Shown: in pieces, positions 24,764-44,290 of the stretch
Layout: every line of letters begins with the position of its first letter
How positions within the stretch are numbered: the first letter of the stretch is position 1
Assembly (NCBI RefSeq): GCF_949628265.1
Contig: NC_088789.1
Location: forward strand, 9,478,886-9,542,885
From: Cloeon dipterum
Taxonomy: Eukaryota > Arthropoda > Insecta > Ephemeroptera > Baetidae
Length of the DNA: 64,000 nt
Direction: 5' to 3'
Program-made: the position numbers and the translations under genes
Notes under the pieces: model-generated
What the model was told of the DNA's origin: nothing
Databases searched by the model: none
The model's input: the letters and a program-made list of their open reading frames with translations, nothing else

Positions 24764-25529
24764 GAAAAGTAAAGCGAGTTTAAGAGCAAGATGAAGAAGC
24801 AGGAATAAAGGGGGCGAAAGCGAACTCTTTTAATTTCGAGCCGCTCTGAATTGTAAATATTAAAAGCTACCACCGCGCTCCTTTTTATAACCCTTGAATA
24901 TATTGACTGATGACGTGCGTACTTTAAGAATGAATTCGTGGCGCTCGTTCTCAATCCTGCCTCCATTTGCAGGCGGATGAAAAGCATGGGCCAATTCCCA
25001 AGACTGAAATTAGAAAAGTTACTCATGCTGAAATTTGAGAGTTATTCCAGTTTTAATTACGTCAAATTTATTCCAGTGGTGATGGGGATTTTCTTTTCCT
25101 TTCCTCTTCTAGTCTATATAGCTCGTCATCATTACTAATTTAAATTGCACGCGCGGAATCGACCCGCGGGCGTCATTGCTTTCAACCAGGAAGACAAATT
25201 GCCTCAACGACATCGCCAGCGATGCATTCGCCGCAGCTAATAATGAAATTTCGCTTCTCCAGACTATGCCTCACCAATTATTTCCAATGTGCTTTGTTTG
25301 CAAGAAGCTTATATCTCATTATTATACATTATATTACAAAAGCTGCTTGGTTTTCCATCTTCTTACTAAACCCTCATTTAATACACTGCGCCATTTCAAT
25401 TCAACAGAAACGAGTAAAAATAAATTTCTCCATTTCTTTACTATACGGCTTGCAATCCAAAGGATTTCGTTCGAAAAACTATGTATTGTAATACAATTTA
25501 AACAAAACACTCTTTTTCAGTCCTGTGCG
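24761..25529. other. Non-coding stretch without a recognised gene
   Basis: A 178-codon plus-strand frame starts at 25176 and runs through the poly-T tract as poly-Phe. It has no domain, and its length depends on the homopolymer, so I do not call it. Confidence 0.45.
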
Positions 25530-25553
25530 TTTTTTTTTTTTTTTTTTTTTTTT
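25530..25553. repeat. Poly-T tract, 24 bp
   Basis: A run of 24 T on the plus strand, so poly(A) on the minus strand. It begins 17 nt after the stop codon of a minus-strand open frame ending at 25571. That arrangement is typical of retroposed RNA. Confidence 0.9.
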
Positions 25554-25570
25554 GAAAAATTAGTTCTTGT

Positions 25571-25795
25571 TCAACTGACTGTAGGTTTATCTTCAATGTC
25601 TTTAAATTGGCGTTTGACGCTCGCAATATATAGAATTAAGTCTCTAAAGGTTTTCCCAAAAGTTCTGGAAGTTTTATATTCATACAAAACTATTCCGTCG
25701 TCTGTAAGATAAGACTGAAGAATCCCTCTTGGGAGCCTCTCACTCCCGAAAAGCACGCCAAATCCAGGTAAACTAATCGGCAGGATAAATTATTT
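25571..25795 (-). other. Open frame followed by poly(A), possible retroposed fragment
   Basis: A minus-strand frame runs open from about 25795 to a TGA at 25571-25573 and reads as ordinary soluble protein (for example SYLTDDGIVLYEYKTS and TFGKTFRDLILYI). An internal Met is at 25756. The stop is followed by 17 nt and then 24 A. I do not recognise the protein. It could be the 3' end of a retroposed cDNA, the tail of a LINE, or chance. Confidence 0.22.
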
Positions 25796-32182
<6,387 letters not shown>

Positions 32183-35100
32183 GCAGGCGGGTGGCCCGCA
32201 CAAAGCGGCAAGATACACACAGCCGGCTGCGTCTTAACCCTATCTCCGCTCTTTGTTCTCCACTTTCGCCGGCGAGCTACAATAATTACCATCCTCTGTC
32301 TCTCAGGGGCAGATCTAGAAGACAAAGGGTACAAAGTTTCACAAGTGCATAGTGTTTATCCAGCGCCTAAAAGCGTTGTATGCACGAATAATTGGGAAAA
32401 TGTCAACAGAGTGTCGATCGATAGAAACGGAAGCTACGCATATTGAATATATAGAATCGGTCTTTATAGAACAAATTAAATTTGAAAATAACACAAGCAT
32501 AGAAATATATAATTTATGAGTATTATTAATTCAGAAGGGCCAAAAATGACTTGGTGAGAGGAATTTCTTAAAAAATGGATAGAACTGACAAAAATAAATA
32601 AATTAATACATTTAAAAGTTATTCATAAAAGAGTTTAAGAGAAGCAGCAAATAGTTGACACAAACGATTGAAGGCTTAGTGCTGCATGCATAATTTCGTT
32701 TAATAGATTATTCATTCATAAAAGTTTTTCAATTTCAATTAAATTCATTTTTCAAAGAAAACCAACGTCTCTTGGTATTTTACAAATAGTATTGTACAAA
32801 TCCCTGAACAGATTTTACTCTGTACGTTGAGAAAGAGATCATATTTGAAAGTATCGCTGGCAGATTAAAACAAGCTAATTTTTTTCAAACATATAATATG
32901 CCTCGATTTATAAAAATACATCAGTTCAACTATCTCTCTTTTTATTAGATTTTTGACAATTCTATAGGAGAGTTTGTTTGTTACGGCATCTTTGTTCGCC
33001 CCTGTTTACTGGGAAGGGTGCGCAAAATGCATCGCCAGCCAAGTGCGTGTATGCCTGCGCGCAGACAGCAACCCCAACTGGGAGGCCGTTACCAACCATC
33101 GCCGAGATACACCTTTGATATGCTAATGAATATTTTAAGCAGAATAATCGCACTCTAACGATAATAAGAGCGCCGCTCACAGTGGCAGCATAATCGCGAC
33201 GATAATGCGAGCAAAATGGAAAATGACGTCGCATGCGGCCACACACGCCCCCAGCGCAGATTAGTTGTAGCGCTGGGTGCGACGTGATGTTATCTTTTCG
33301 CACCACCGAATGGGTTACATAAATATATTTTTGTCGGCTTGACGGGATGCAATTAATTTGTAATTTATTATTTCTGCGCACTGCCCGATCGCTATCAGTT
33401 GACAGCGAAAATGGCCAATTTCAGTTGTGCCGGTGAAAAATCACCGCGACGCAAAAGCGAAACAGCGGCGCTGATTTTTATTTCGCACACGAGTTTTGAC
33501 TTTTGACAAAGCAATTAGTTGGCAAGAGCCAAATTTGCGGATCAGCGGATCTGCCGAGGAAACTTTCGCAGTCAGCAACCACTGGGTCGGCCGCATTTCT
33601 GGTCCGGAAATTCGCGGTTTGTTCCGTCATACCAAAAGTTTTGGCTGATTAACTTCGGAAAACAATTAATTAATCGGCGAGCGAGGCCCGTGTCTGTGGC
33701 AGATGCGCGCGTAGAATAATTAGCCAAAGGGAAGCTCACAAAGTGGCATTTCGACTGGCTGCGTCCGCAAGATTATTAAGTCGCTCGGAAAACCTGCCGC
33801 CCAGCAGCAGCACCGAGATTCCGGAGCTCCTGAAAGCGACGTCGTCTCGTTTGTTTGGGCGTGATGTGCGGCGGCACAGCATCGGCAGCCGAGATAAGGC
33901 GAAATTAAACTTGGAACGAGGCTCCTTCTCTCTTTCTCTGGCTTTACGACGAGTGTCCGAGGCGATTTTTATCGCTGGCTGCACGCAGACAGAATTAATT
34001 GAAAGCAGCAACTCGGCTGCGAATACAAAGGAAATTACTTTATTAAAACGAAAAAACCGGGGGTATAAAACGATAAAATAAGATGTTTCGTTTAAGTGAA
34101 TTTCTAGATTGCTTTTGAGAAGCTGTTGCAAGGTTGCTCTTGAAGGAGAAAAATAAAGAAGAGTCAAATTTGGTTGAGTATTTAGGATGAGCACTGACAG
34201 TAAAATTTAAATATGGGTAAAATAGTTTTGAAATAGCAAAATATAGAAATGAAAACGAAACTTAAGATTTGACAAGTAAAAATGTATGAGCTCTACTTTG
34301 AAAGGATGAAAAATGCAAGCATTTTTTAAACTTCAAATTTTTATAGTTTTGTAGCACTCTATTAGGTCGATTTCGACAGGTCAAATTCATGCACATGAGA
34401 GATTTATAAATCGTGGCCCACAATTCTCTCAGTGAAATGACGTGAATGCATGTATTGTGCCCGTGAATAATGCCAAAACACGCGGTACTAATGCCATATT
34501 CGAAGCGAATTGGCTCGAGAATTATTGGCCGCATTAAGTGACAACATATTGCTCTAAATCAAAGCATCGCCGACACATTTCGGTGAAATCCATAATTTAT
34601 TGCGCGTGGTGTGGTGGTGTGTGTCGGCCGGAATAGCGAGAAACGATGCCAGGCAACGCGAAAAGCTGTGGAAAGTTTTTATGCTATGGCTCTGCCTCGA
34701 ATTATGGCCCAACTTTAGCTCCGCGACTCGTTTTTCTGTTGCTGTTATTTCTCATCTTTTTGTGAATGCGCGGTGCTCATCCGCAGAGGCAGACTTATTT
34801 TGAGCCAGCTTGGCAAAAACTATCGCGTGAAATTCAAAACTCAGCGCATAGCATCGAATTTCGCATCTTTGAATCGTTTCTTTCTTCTTCACGCTACCTC
34901 AATTTGATGTATTTTTAATGGAATTCGATACCAGCTTGCTGCCACGGAGAATGTGCAAATTTAAAAAAATATATATTCTGTTGTGGTTTCCCCAATTATC
35001 CTGCTGCTGCGTGACGGATTCCCTTTCATTCATATCCAGGAGCCACGTAATTTTGACTGCTATGAAGGGAGTCAAGAAGCCGCTTGGCTGTCTCCTTATT

Positions 35101-36089
35101 TGTATTGTTGCCTGTCACAAAACAAAAACAAAAATAACGCCTTACTGCTGCTTGCTGTTATTATTCATCACGCCAAATTGGGCGCCCACTGCTGTACAAC
35201 TCAACGCCCGCTTGTTAATATGCCAAGATGAAATGCTTTCATATATTTTCCAGCCTAATAAGGCTTCCATGGATGTCGTGGAATGAGGGAAAAGAAACAA
35301 AAAACACACATACACATCGACTGACTGAGGCAGAGCAGTTCTGGAGGTTAAAAAAATGATGAGCAAAGAGGCAGTCCCTTCTCCTGCACTGAACTCTCGC
35401 TTTTTCATCACGCTGGAAAAGCTCTTTCGTGTGAGCGATGGAGAAAGATTTGGGGGAACTGCAATAATTGCAATTAGGACCCCTGCCTTCCTCGACTGCA
35501 CAACCGTAATTTAATCACCTCCAAAAGAGGAGACGCCGCACTGACGGCAATGGTGGTTAATTTTTTATCGATTCGTCTGGCAAAGAAAAGATTGCTCAGT
35601 TTTTACTTTGCCTCCAGACTTGTCTAAGAGACGAAATTTGCGTTTCCGCATCCTCTCATCAAGGGAAATTGCTCTGCGGTCCCTGGAGGTTTTCGCAGCC
35701 ATTAAGAAAAGAAACAAGGCCGGATTGCATCATTTTTACAGCAGATGCAAAAACCGAATAATAAAGCATTTCCTTGTAGGCTTGGCCATAATTCTTACAA
35801 AATTCATGAATTTAAACGAGTTTTAGCGAGCGAGGGGTCGATCCGTCTTTTCATCAGCATGGGCCCTCTGCGAAAATGCATGCAACTTTCCCCTCGGGGA
35901 CCAAGTGTACCCCCAAGGAGAAGCAGCCGAAATTTCGGATAATGCAAGTTAAAAGCGGCAGGTGTTGCATATCATGTCAAGTACGCGCCGAGGGGATGCA
36001 GTGCGGCACAGAGCAGGCTCGAATTAATTCGGGTCCACGAGGATGGAGAGCGTGACTGACTACGTTTTCCTAATTAGTCCCGCCGAGGG
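32183..36089. other. Non-coding stretch without a recognised gene
   Basis: No exon or RNA gene is supported. TATAAAA occurs at 34064-34070 (plus) with no plausible gene behind it. Open frames up to 152 codons (33736-34194, minus) have no domain. Confidence 0.4.
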
Positions 36090-36097
36090 TATAAAAG
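36090..36097 (+). promoter_or_regulatory. Orphan TATA box (TATAAAAG)
   Basis: A consensus TATAAAAG in GC-rich surroundings, which makes it less likely to be chance than the many AT-rich matches. An ATG follows at 36161 and opens a short frame, MYKVACIILRKGWLSLTE, ending at 36217. The first nine residues resemble the start of a secreted-protein exon, but the charged RKG breaks the pattern and I find no following exon. Confidence 0.3.
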
Positions 36098-39000
36098 CGA
36101 CGATGCCAGAACGTGTGCACAAGTGTGAGAGTACGCACTGTACAGCGGGGCGACGCAAATATGTACAAAGTTGCGTGCATTATCCTTCGCAAGGGGTGGC
36201 TTTCACTCACTGAGTAACTCTGGTGTGTGTTCCTGCGTCAAAATCTGGATTTTAAAATATTGGTTTTCCACGCTCCCAGTACTGAAGCGGCGCTGAGCCT
36301 TAGAGTGAAGCAAAGTCTGCTTTTTTGGGTGTTATTCTTAATTGGAAAATGTATTTAAAAATGTTTGGTCCAAAAATTAGTTTTGAAATATGTAATTTAA
36401 GTAACAGTAATTTTATATTTGCAGTCAAGTAAAAAATTTAAAACAATTTCTTTTAGAATTTTATTTTGATTTTGGAACTTGGGCTTCTATTTTAAGCATC
36501 TCAACAGAGTGTTGCTCATCTTTTGAACCTTAAAAATGTCTAGTTTAATGCTATAATAGCAAGTGTAGCAGCCACTGCACTGCGCAGTAACGTGTGCTTC
36601 AGGAAGTTGATTTTTTAAATTTTAAAATATTTAAATTACAAATTAAATCTGTGCTATGGTTCAAAAATGTTGAAACTGAATTGAGAGATTTGCTATTGTA
36701 TATTTCTATATGAGCTCCAGAAATAACCTATTCATGGAACTTCAACAATAGCACAAGAGGGCTTGATTTCGCCTATGCATGTGCAAAATACGCGCACTGC
36801 CTGTTTCCTCCATTAAAATTTGGCTTTGGGGTGACGTCACAACGTGGCGTAATTCAGTTGTCACTGGCAGAGAGATGAAGGCGAATGCTGCAGGGAGCCT
36901 AGGGTATCAATTACCCGCGCACGCAGGCACGCTCGTGTGTGCCGCTACACTTGCGCCAGGATTGTTCCTAAACATGCAGCACACGCACATATGTACCTGA
37001 TGCTTCCGAATTCGGCAATTGGCCCTCACGTCGCCTCGAAAATTAACGTAATCCATTTCACGCCAGTTTAATTACGACCAGGATTAGACGTAAAAGTGCG
37101 CGCTTAAGTGGAATGGAATTGAAAGCCAGCGAGAGCCGAGGGGATGGAAATTAATAATTACGGCCAAATCTGCAGCAACACCCTATTTCTTGAATACTAA
37201 TTCGCCTATTTCACGGGGATTACAGCATTAATATTAATAGCCGAACGACCCTGCGATTCGAGCGTGCAGCTATGTTATCCCGAAGGCAGGCTTCTATTGC
37301 TAAATTTTGCATGCATAATTTGCAAAAAGCAGGATGCACGCGACTCGCCCCCCTATGGCGCAGATCGGCAATGCAAATTCGAAAAATAGGCCCCCGGGGA
37401 CCGAGAGTAGCGCATCCACGGCCGTCGAAATCAAATTAGTGGCCCAATCAGCGCTCTGTTTCAACCGAAAACAGTGAAAACGAGTGCTGCTGAATGCAGG
37501 AGCTCAAATAATTATACATATTCGAAAGTACTGCATTCACAGGAGGAGAATTCACACGGGAGCTGTAATTTGGCTTTAATTCGATAGCAGCAACCGACTC
37601 CGCAGTGCTGTTAATGTTCTTAATCCTATCTGCACTGATGTAGCCCTGATAATAACAATGGTGAGTGCGAGCGAGAGCACATTTTGGGTCTCTCTTTTCC
37701 TCCCCGGCCCCAACCTTTCTCGCATATAAAAGCGCGCCGTTCGTTCTAATAGGAGAAGATAATAATGCACCCTCATTGTAGAACAGCCTCCCTGCTCAGG
37801 AGTTTCAGATGTATAGCCTACCTCACTTTACCTCCTCTCCCTGACGTGTATTCATAATTTATTATCGAAAGGTTTACAAAAAGTAATCTCTTTTTTGCCA
37901 AATATTCCCATGAGAATCGAGAGACCGCCCGACTTCTCATTTTACTCGGGCTTCGTCTTTTCACCCCTCAAATCTGCGTAAAATATTGGAAAAAGCCGTG
38001 GGGGCCTGCTGGAGAATTTTAATATACTATATACAATGAACCCAGTAATTTGACAAAAAATTAGAGCGTCTAATAATAATCAAAATATGCATATCAGCTA
38101 GAACTTAATATTATTAATACATAAATATCCTGAACAAGGCAATAAATAATAGTCTTCAGAAGATTTAAATCTTTTCAAAGGAGTTGCTCTTTTCCGTTCA
38201 AGGTGTTTAATCATAAGTTAGACATCCCAAAAATATCGGTGGCACGCCACTGCCATTAGCTAAACGCCACGCACATAAACTGAAATAGGAAGTGCTCAGC
38301 AACGCATTTAGCATTCATTGGGAGCATAACGACGTGATGCGATCAAAGCGGCCGATGCATATAAATCAAAGGCGCGCAGTCAGAAGAATTACAATCCGTG
38401 GGCGCGCCCCTTCGTCTCTAGCAACTTTCTTTGCCACCGCATCTGTATAAATACAAAAAGCACAAAAAGAAGACACCCCCTGCACGGCAAAAAGTCAGAA
38501 ATTTCGGCAGTGATTCATGTGGGTGGCGCGTTCATTGTTGCAAAACGCACCCTTCCCCCTCTCTGCAGCTCGCTCCCCATTATTAATAATAATATTTTGC
38601 TTTGGCTGGGAGAAAAAGATGCGCGAGAGACGTGCCAGACTGCCACATTTTTGCTTTTATTGTCGGTCATAAAAACATACACACAAGGCACACAGAATCA
38701 TAATTTCACTAGGCAGCTCAGACTCGCTCTGTTATATCGCAGTGAAATGAGCGGAGACTGTAAAAAGTTTGATTATTCCCGTAAAAGTAAAATTAAAGAT
38801 GGCCCAGTGAGATTACCTTCAGATTTCTGTTCTGGTGTTCTAAAATACATTCTCATTGAATGGAAACTTTATTAGACTTAAAATGTGTACAGGAGACAAG
38901 AAAAATATGGAATTCACTGGTCGTTTTTGCTTTGGCGGCTTAAGACGGTTAGAATATTCTTGTCAAATACAATTGTTAGTTTCAGTCCTCATTCGCGTAG

Positions 39001-42000
39001 GTTAATTCTTTATTTTTAATAAAGTGGCCTTCTCAAGGAGATTCTGCAAAATGGAACGTTAATATAGGAGCTTAATAGAGCGAAAGCGGTTTTCCAATAG
39101 CACAAATGTTCATATCTTCTATAAATTGAATTCATTAGGGAAAGTTAAGTCAAAGATGACCCTATTAAATGATGTCAAATACGACGTAGATTTAACGGAA
39201 AGAAGAAGAATACAATTTAATATTTTTAAACTTTATTGACTGAAAGTAGTTGCTGATATAATATGATAAAAAAAGAATGCGAATGCCTTTTTTGGTCTTT
39301 TGGAGAAAATCATCGGCTCAAGGAAGGTAAAAGCTCAGGCTCACGGGCGTGCGAAGCTCGTTATTTCACACGCCTGCGGCTGTTGTGCCAAACCGTGCAC
39401 TTTGCGCGTTTATCTGTCAGCCATCTTGGCTCATTCCGTCCTTGAGTGAGCAGGCAGAGGCAGCTCGATAGGCCCTTCGCTCAGGACACAGTCCTCTTGA
39501 TGTGTGAGCCAACTCTACGGTGAAATGAAGCGTGACACCGCGGGCATAAAAATCCCATCATCGTCTTCTTTACGATCTCATTTTCACATTACAAATCTCG
39601 TTTATTCGTGCGACGCGCGACTCGCTCGCTCTCCCTGATATGTCTATTTTATTTGTACCTATATCTCTTCGGCCTGATCGGTCGGCTCGCCTGCCTTTTC
39701 CCCTAAATTGTTCAGTCGTCTCTGCTTCCGTTTGTTCGTCCGTTTGCTCGCCCGTCGCGAGAGAAGCAGCGAAGAAGCGCGGTTTTACGGGCGGCCTGCT
39801 ACCGATGGGGTTAATGCTTTGCAATTTGGCGCACCGAATTGGCTCATCCATCATAAAGCAGCGACGTCCTGTGTGTGTTATCAATAAAATGGCTGAGGAT
39901 GACGATTGGAATTTTCTGTTTGATTCCCCGATGAAATATCTCCACCGCCATGCCGAGTCACAGATCTGGGTCATCTATGGAAAAACGAATTGTTTCATTA
40001 TTTTCCCAACGCGCCAACCACCCAGAGTCGTTCCGATTCATTGCGTCTACTCGAGAGCGGATTTGGCAGGCTACTCAGAACTATTGGTAGCATGAAAAAT
40101 AAATAAACGAGTCAAAACGCAGAGCCAGTCAAGTATGCCCTCCAACTCAAAGTTAAATTTATTTTAAAAAAATCAAATCATAGAAAACCTTGTTCTTGAA
40201 ATTTATAGTATTTAATTGATTCTCACAATTCGTTATAAATCCATTACTGTGCATCACAAATCAAAATCAAAGCCTGTGAGAAACACTTCAGGTAAACAAT
40301 TTTCCTAAAACTATGTCGGGGTACAAAGCCTGAGTGAGCTCAGACTATTCAGTCTGATTCAGTTCAGTAAGCTTATATCTATTGCTCTGAAAATATTCAA
40401 TATCCTTTCTCGCATAATTATTGTTCTTGAATCAAACTTCTATATATTGTCAAGTTTGAAAATTGCTATGTGCAATCGTAAAATTAAAAAATCAAAGATA
40501 CCACAAAAATCCCACTTTAAAATCTTGCTTTCAAATACGCCTTGAAAAGAGAGGAAAACGGTGGTGTCAAACAGTTTTTCAGTGCGGGGAAATCATTCCA
40601 TCTTTCATGACACGAAATTCAAACACTAGTTTATAATGACAAGTACAGTCTGCTCTATTTTCAATGATTTATCATACTCACATGAGATTCCTTCAATCAG
40701 ATATATTTTTTATGAAATATGACTGTCTCACGAATTTCAGGAAACAAGTAGTAAATAAATGCATTACATGATTAATTTATGACCCTCGCTGTGTTTATTT
40801 ACTCCAACTCAAAGCGTTAAGTGTCAAGGGTGAATGAAAATACAGGTCAGCAAAATATATGTCACCTTGATCCTAAAATCCCTAAAATCCTCTCACAAAG
40901 CACGCTGCTCTAGTGAAAAGTAAATCGTGTGAATCGTGATCCAGAAAAGATCGGTCATGTCAAAATGAAATCCAATATAGAATGCTAAGATATTATTGCT
41001 GTGCAGAGTAACAAAAGAAAATAAGCTCACAGGGAAATCATAAACATGCACTCACTCATTTCTTTTTTCTCTGATACTCGCAAGCGCAACGCTGACGATG
41101 CATCTGCCGGAGTTTGTTGTGCGCTTCTGCAAATACGATGAGAAAAGGCAGAGGCGCTTGTTTTGCTCAACTTGTTCTTTTCTCATCTCATCACTTGGGC
41201 GCGCGTAGCAGAGCAGCTTTTGTGCATTATGAAAAGGAACTGACTGACGACCGAGTGTGAGCGAGAATTGTAATATCGCTCTCAAGATTGATGGTGCAGC
41301 GGAAAATCTTGCGAGACAGGCGTAGCGAGCAGCGCAAAAAGCGTGTGTTTTTCCCGTTTCCCCGAGCAACTTGATGGCTGTTTCCAGCAGCGAGAAATAA
41401 TGCACGCCGAGTGCAGCGAGAATTCAGAGAATTGTCTGCGGTTATGCATCCCGCTTGACGTCTGCGATAGGCAGGAAGTCTTGCTGTGAAACCGCAGGCA
41501 ATCTCGAAGCTCACACGCACGCAGTACGCCATCGTCGTCACAATTTTAGTTCATCAAATAGAAAATCAAAGCTTATTTTTATATTTTAAATTAAAATTTA
41601 TAACGGAACCAAGGAATAATTAATAACTGACATACTCCAATTTGGCATGTTTTGTAGAGCAGAGTGAAGGGACGTTCTTCAGTGTTAAAGTGTGTTAATA
41701 ATTTTGGTGGAATTGAAACTGATTTTTACTTAATTTTTCAGTATAAATTAACTGTAAACCGGTAATTAATAAGAAATTTAAGCCACTATATTTTTAATTT
41801 ATGCTTAACGCAGTTGAAATACCTTAGATTATACTCGGGCATGATTAACAGGTAAGGTTTGGGGTGGAAAATAAAAAATAATTATCTACTGTGTGAATAA
41901 TCTGAATAATACCAAAAAACTCAACATTTTAAGCAAAAATGATGGTGCTAAAGAAATGAAATAAAACGAATTTTTAAATGCCATATAGGTAAACATCGTA

Positions 42001-42216
42001 TTCAATTATTTGCTTGGTTTATATGTTAGATTATAGTTTCTTCATCGTATGACATTTCTTAAAATTTTTTATCAGGGCTACTGGAATTAAAGTTCAAGGG
42101 AGAATTAATCTCATTTCTATCTTGAGAGCTGAAGGAGACATACCTACTCATGGATAGGCGTTAGTCCGGTTGAAATAAAATGCAGCTTCAGTAGTGTATA
42201 CCGGGCTGTTTTTTCC

Positions 42217-42217
<1 letters not shown>
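36098..42217. other. Non-coding stretch with scattered promoter-like motifs
   Basis: No exon is supported over about 6 kb. A perfect CRE palindrome is at 36832-36839, and another consensus TATAAAAG lies at 37725-37732. Frames of 121-151 codons (38510-38875, 39640-40095) have no domain or splice context. Confidence 0.4.
36832..36839. promoter_or_regulatory. CRE palindrome TGACGTCA
   Basis: A perfect 8-bp CREB/ATF site within GGTGACGTCACA. The same octamer occurs inside the LINE remnant at 43524-43531. With no linked gene, its function is unknown. Confidence 0.35.

Positions 42218-42256
<39 letters not shown>
42218..42256. repeat. Poly-T tract, 39 bp
   Basis: An uninterrupted run of 39 T followed by ATATATAAAA. 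It could be the poly(A) tail of a minus-strand retroposon, but the sequence beside it shows no recognisable coding remnant. Confidence 0.9.
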
Positions 42257-42259
<3 letters not shown>

Positions 42260-43374
42260 TATAAAACTGTCTTGCTCAACTTGTTTCAGCTATTCACGGA
42301 GGAAACTGCATTGAATTTCATCGTCTTGTTTGGGTGCCTTTGTTACTTTATGCAACTGAAATTTTCAAAATTATAAAATCTTATTCCAACCTTAGGTTCT
42401 CAAGAATATATCATAGGTAAGTAGTAGACGACGCCAAGTCGTTACGAATTAATTTGAAGTCCATATTATTGCATTTACCTACATAGTCTCATTTACAAGA
42501 TTTTTACAAAAAAAAATGTATTTCCCACGTTTTGCTCCTATTTTCACTCTTTTCATTTCAAGCAGTGCAATTTAATTTTCACTTTTGCAGCTCTCACCGC
42601 GTATAATCCCTTCTGTAAGTGAAGGCAACAATTCGTCCCAAGAAAAGGGAAACTGATTGCGAGCAACAGCTTGTCACAAAACACGCATTCAAATTACACT
42701 AGAGTAGGAGCCGGCGAGCGAGCGCAAGAAGTGGGCAGCAAAATTATTTGCACACAGGCCTCTAGTCGGCAAACGTGATGGCTCGTTTAGCAATGCAAAT
42801 GAAAGCGTACATCACCATTCCCTCTGTGCCTGCTTATGTGTGTGCTCTTGTGTCTGGCAGAAGCACTGAGGTATGGCACACACCATCACAGAACCTCGGT
42901 GTCCACTCTCGGTGTTGGCTGCTGGCGAGGAAATTGCTGCCGCTCTCTCCTCCGTTTTGTCACCGAACTATTGATCGCATCACTTTGCTCTATATCAGTG
43001 CATTTTTTGCTGCACGTTGAAACAAAGCTAATTTTCTGAGCAAGCTCTTACAGCCAATATTTCGTGTCTGATTTTATCCGTCGGTCAGGCGTGCGTCCTC
43101 AAGCTGCTTCTTTGTCACTTGCCTGGCTTGGATAGACTGGCTTTTCATCTCAAAGGATTTTGTGCACTTACTGCTCTCATAAGTGGGGCTCTAATTGCCT
43201 TGTCATATCAAAAGCTCCCTTGTGATCTAGATTTTGATGTTCTGAATTTGGGCATCAAAATTCATTGTCAGCCTCAGCGGTTTGCGTCTTTGATGGCGGT
43301 AAAAAGTTAAATTGGCTAGGAAATAGATCCCCCCCACCAATGAAACGTGAATTCTTCTTGTATTTCAATCATAT
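42257..43374. other. Non-coding stretch before the LINE remnant
   Basis: Short plus-strand frames at 42775-43020 and 43119-43310 show no reverse transcriptase or other motifs. I looked here for the body of the LINE whose tail lies downstream and did not find it. Confidence 0.4.
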
Positions 43375-43655
43375 TAAGTATCGATAATTTATGTCTGCGT
43401 ACGTTCTCATTCAGGGTCGTCAACGCCTGGAACGACCTACCGGCGTCGCTCAAAGACTGCACCGCCGCTCAATTTACCGCTCTCCTATAGCAGCATTTGT
43501 GACAAGAATTTGTAAAGTGGCTGTGACGTCAGATTATTTAAAGTGCGATGACTACGGTCTGATTAATCAGATTTCTAATCTTAAATTTAAATCACAACTA
43601 TTTTTGTAACATTTATGTACTTACTTGTGACTTGGATGAGAATAAACAATAGCCT
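43375..43655 (+). mobile_element. 3' end of a non-LTR retrotransposon (LINE), degraded
   Basis: From about 43385 the plus strand reads DNLCLRTFSFRVVNAWNDLP and then ASLKDCTAAQFTALL before a stop at 43478-43480. The string RVVNAWNDLP is the hallmark near the C-terminus of CR1/Jockey-type LINE polyproteins. A second stop soon follows, so the remnant is broken. The 3' flank runs to a short A/T-rich end near 43650. The reverse transcriptase and endonuclease are absent, so this is a 5'-truncated copy, as usual for LINEs. Confidence 0.7.
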
Positions 43656-44140
43656 GATCAATAAATCTCATTTTGATTTTTAAGGATAATTGCATATTTT
43701 CTTAAATTTGAGTCGGCAATTAATATTGTAATATAAGTATTGGAAAAACTTAAAACCTAGGAAAATTTAATATCTAACTCTTAAATGAAACGTTTCTGTA
43801 TCAAGTTGCAAAAATATATAACATTCTAACTTGAATAACTTAGAGGTGGAAACTTAAAAAACAAACTTGCCTAACATAATCAGTATGTGATACTATTTTC
43901 TGAATTGATAACCCACAGAAATTGTAATGTGATCCAGGTGTTCATACCGTAAAACAATAAAAAAAACATCCAGAGTCTTTTAATAATATTATTTTATAGA
44001 AATTAATATTCAAACATCACCACATGAATAATGTTCCAACAGCATTTCGCCCACTATTTAACAGTTATTATTTAATTAAATCAATTGATACTGTTAAGTT
44101 TAAAAATTGCGTTGAGCAAGAGTTAAATCAAATAGTATTG
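43656..44140. other. AT-rich intergenic DNA downstream of ARPC5
   Basis: No coding potential. It lies between the LINE remnant and the ARPC5 3' end and contains only short poly-A and TTAATT strings. Confidence 0.5.
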
Positions 44141-44146
44141 TTTATT
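44141..44146 (-). terminator. Poly(A) signal of ARPC5
   Basis: AATAAA reads on the minus strand 145 nt after the stop codon at 44291. Confidence 0.55.
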
Positions 44147-44290
44147 TCTGCTTAATGCTTATGACGGTCCATACAATAACATCGGAGTTTGATCAACTCA
44201 ATAAAGTTAACGCTTGTGGAATCAAATGTAATGAATTGTTCAATTGAATAGTTATAGTTAAAATGTACAGTTAACAATTAAATCTGTGAT

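Noticed and set aside
25176-25712. 178-codon plus-strand open frame
   Set aside because: It crosses the 24-nt poly-T tract as poly-Phe, has no domain, and overlaps the more protein-like minus-strand frame.
33736-34194. 152-codon minus-strand frame
   Set aside because: No domain and no splice or start context; probably chance.
39640-40095. 151-codon plus-strand frame with MAEDDDWNFLFDSP
   Set aside because: No recognised family, an overlapping minus-strand frame, and the N-terminal half looks random. It could be revisited with RNA-seq.
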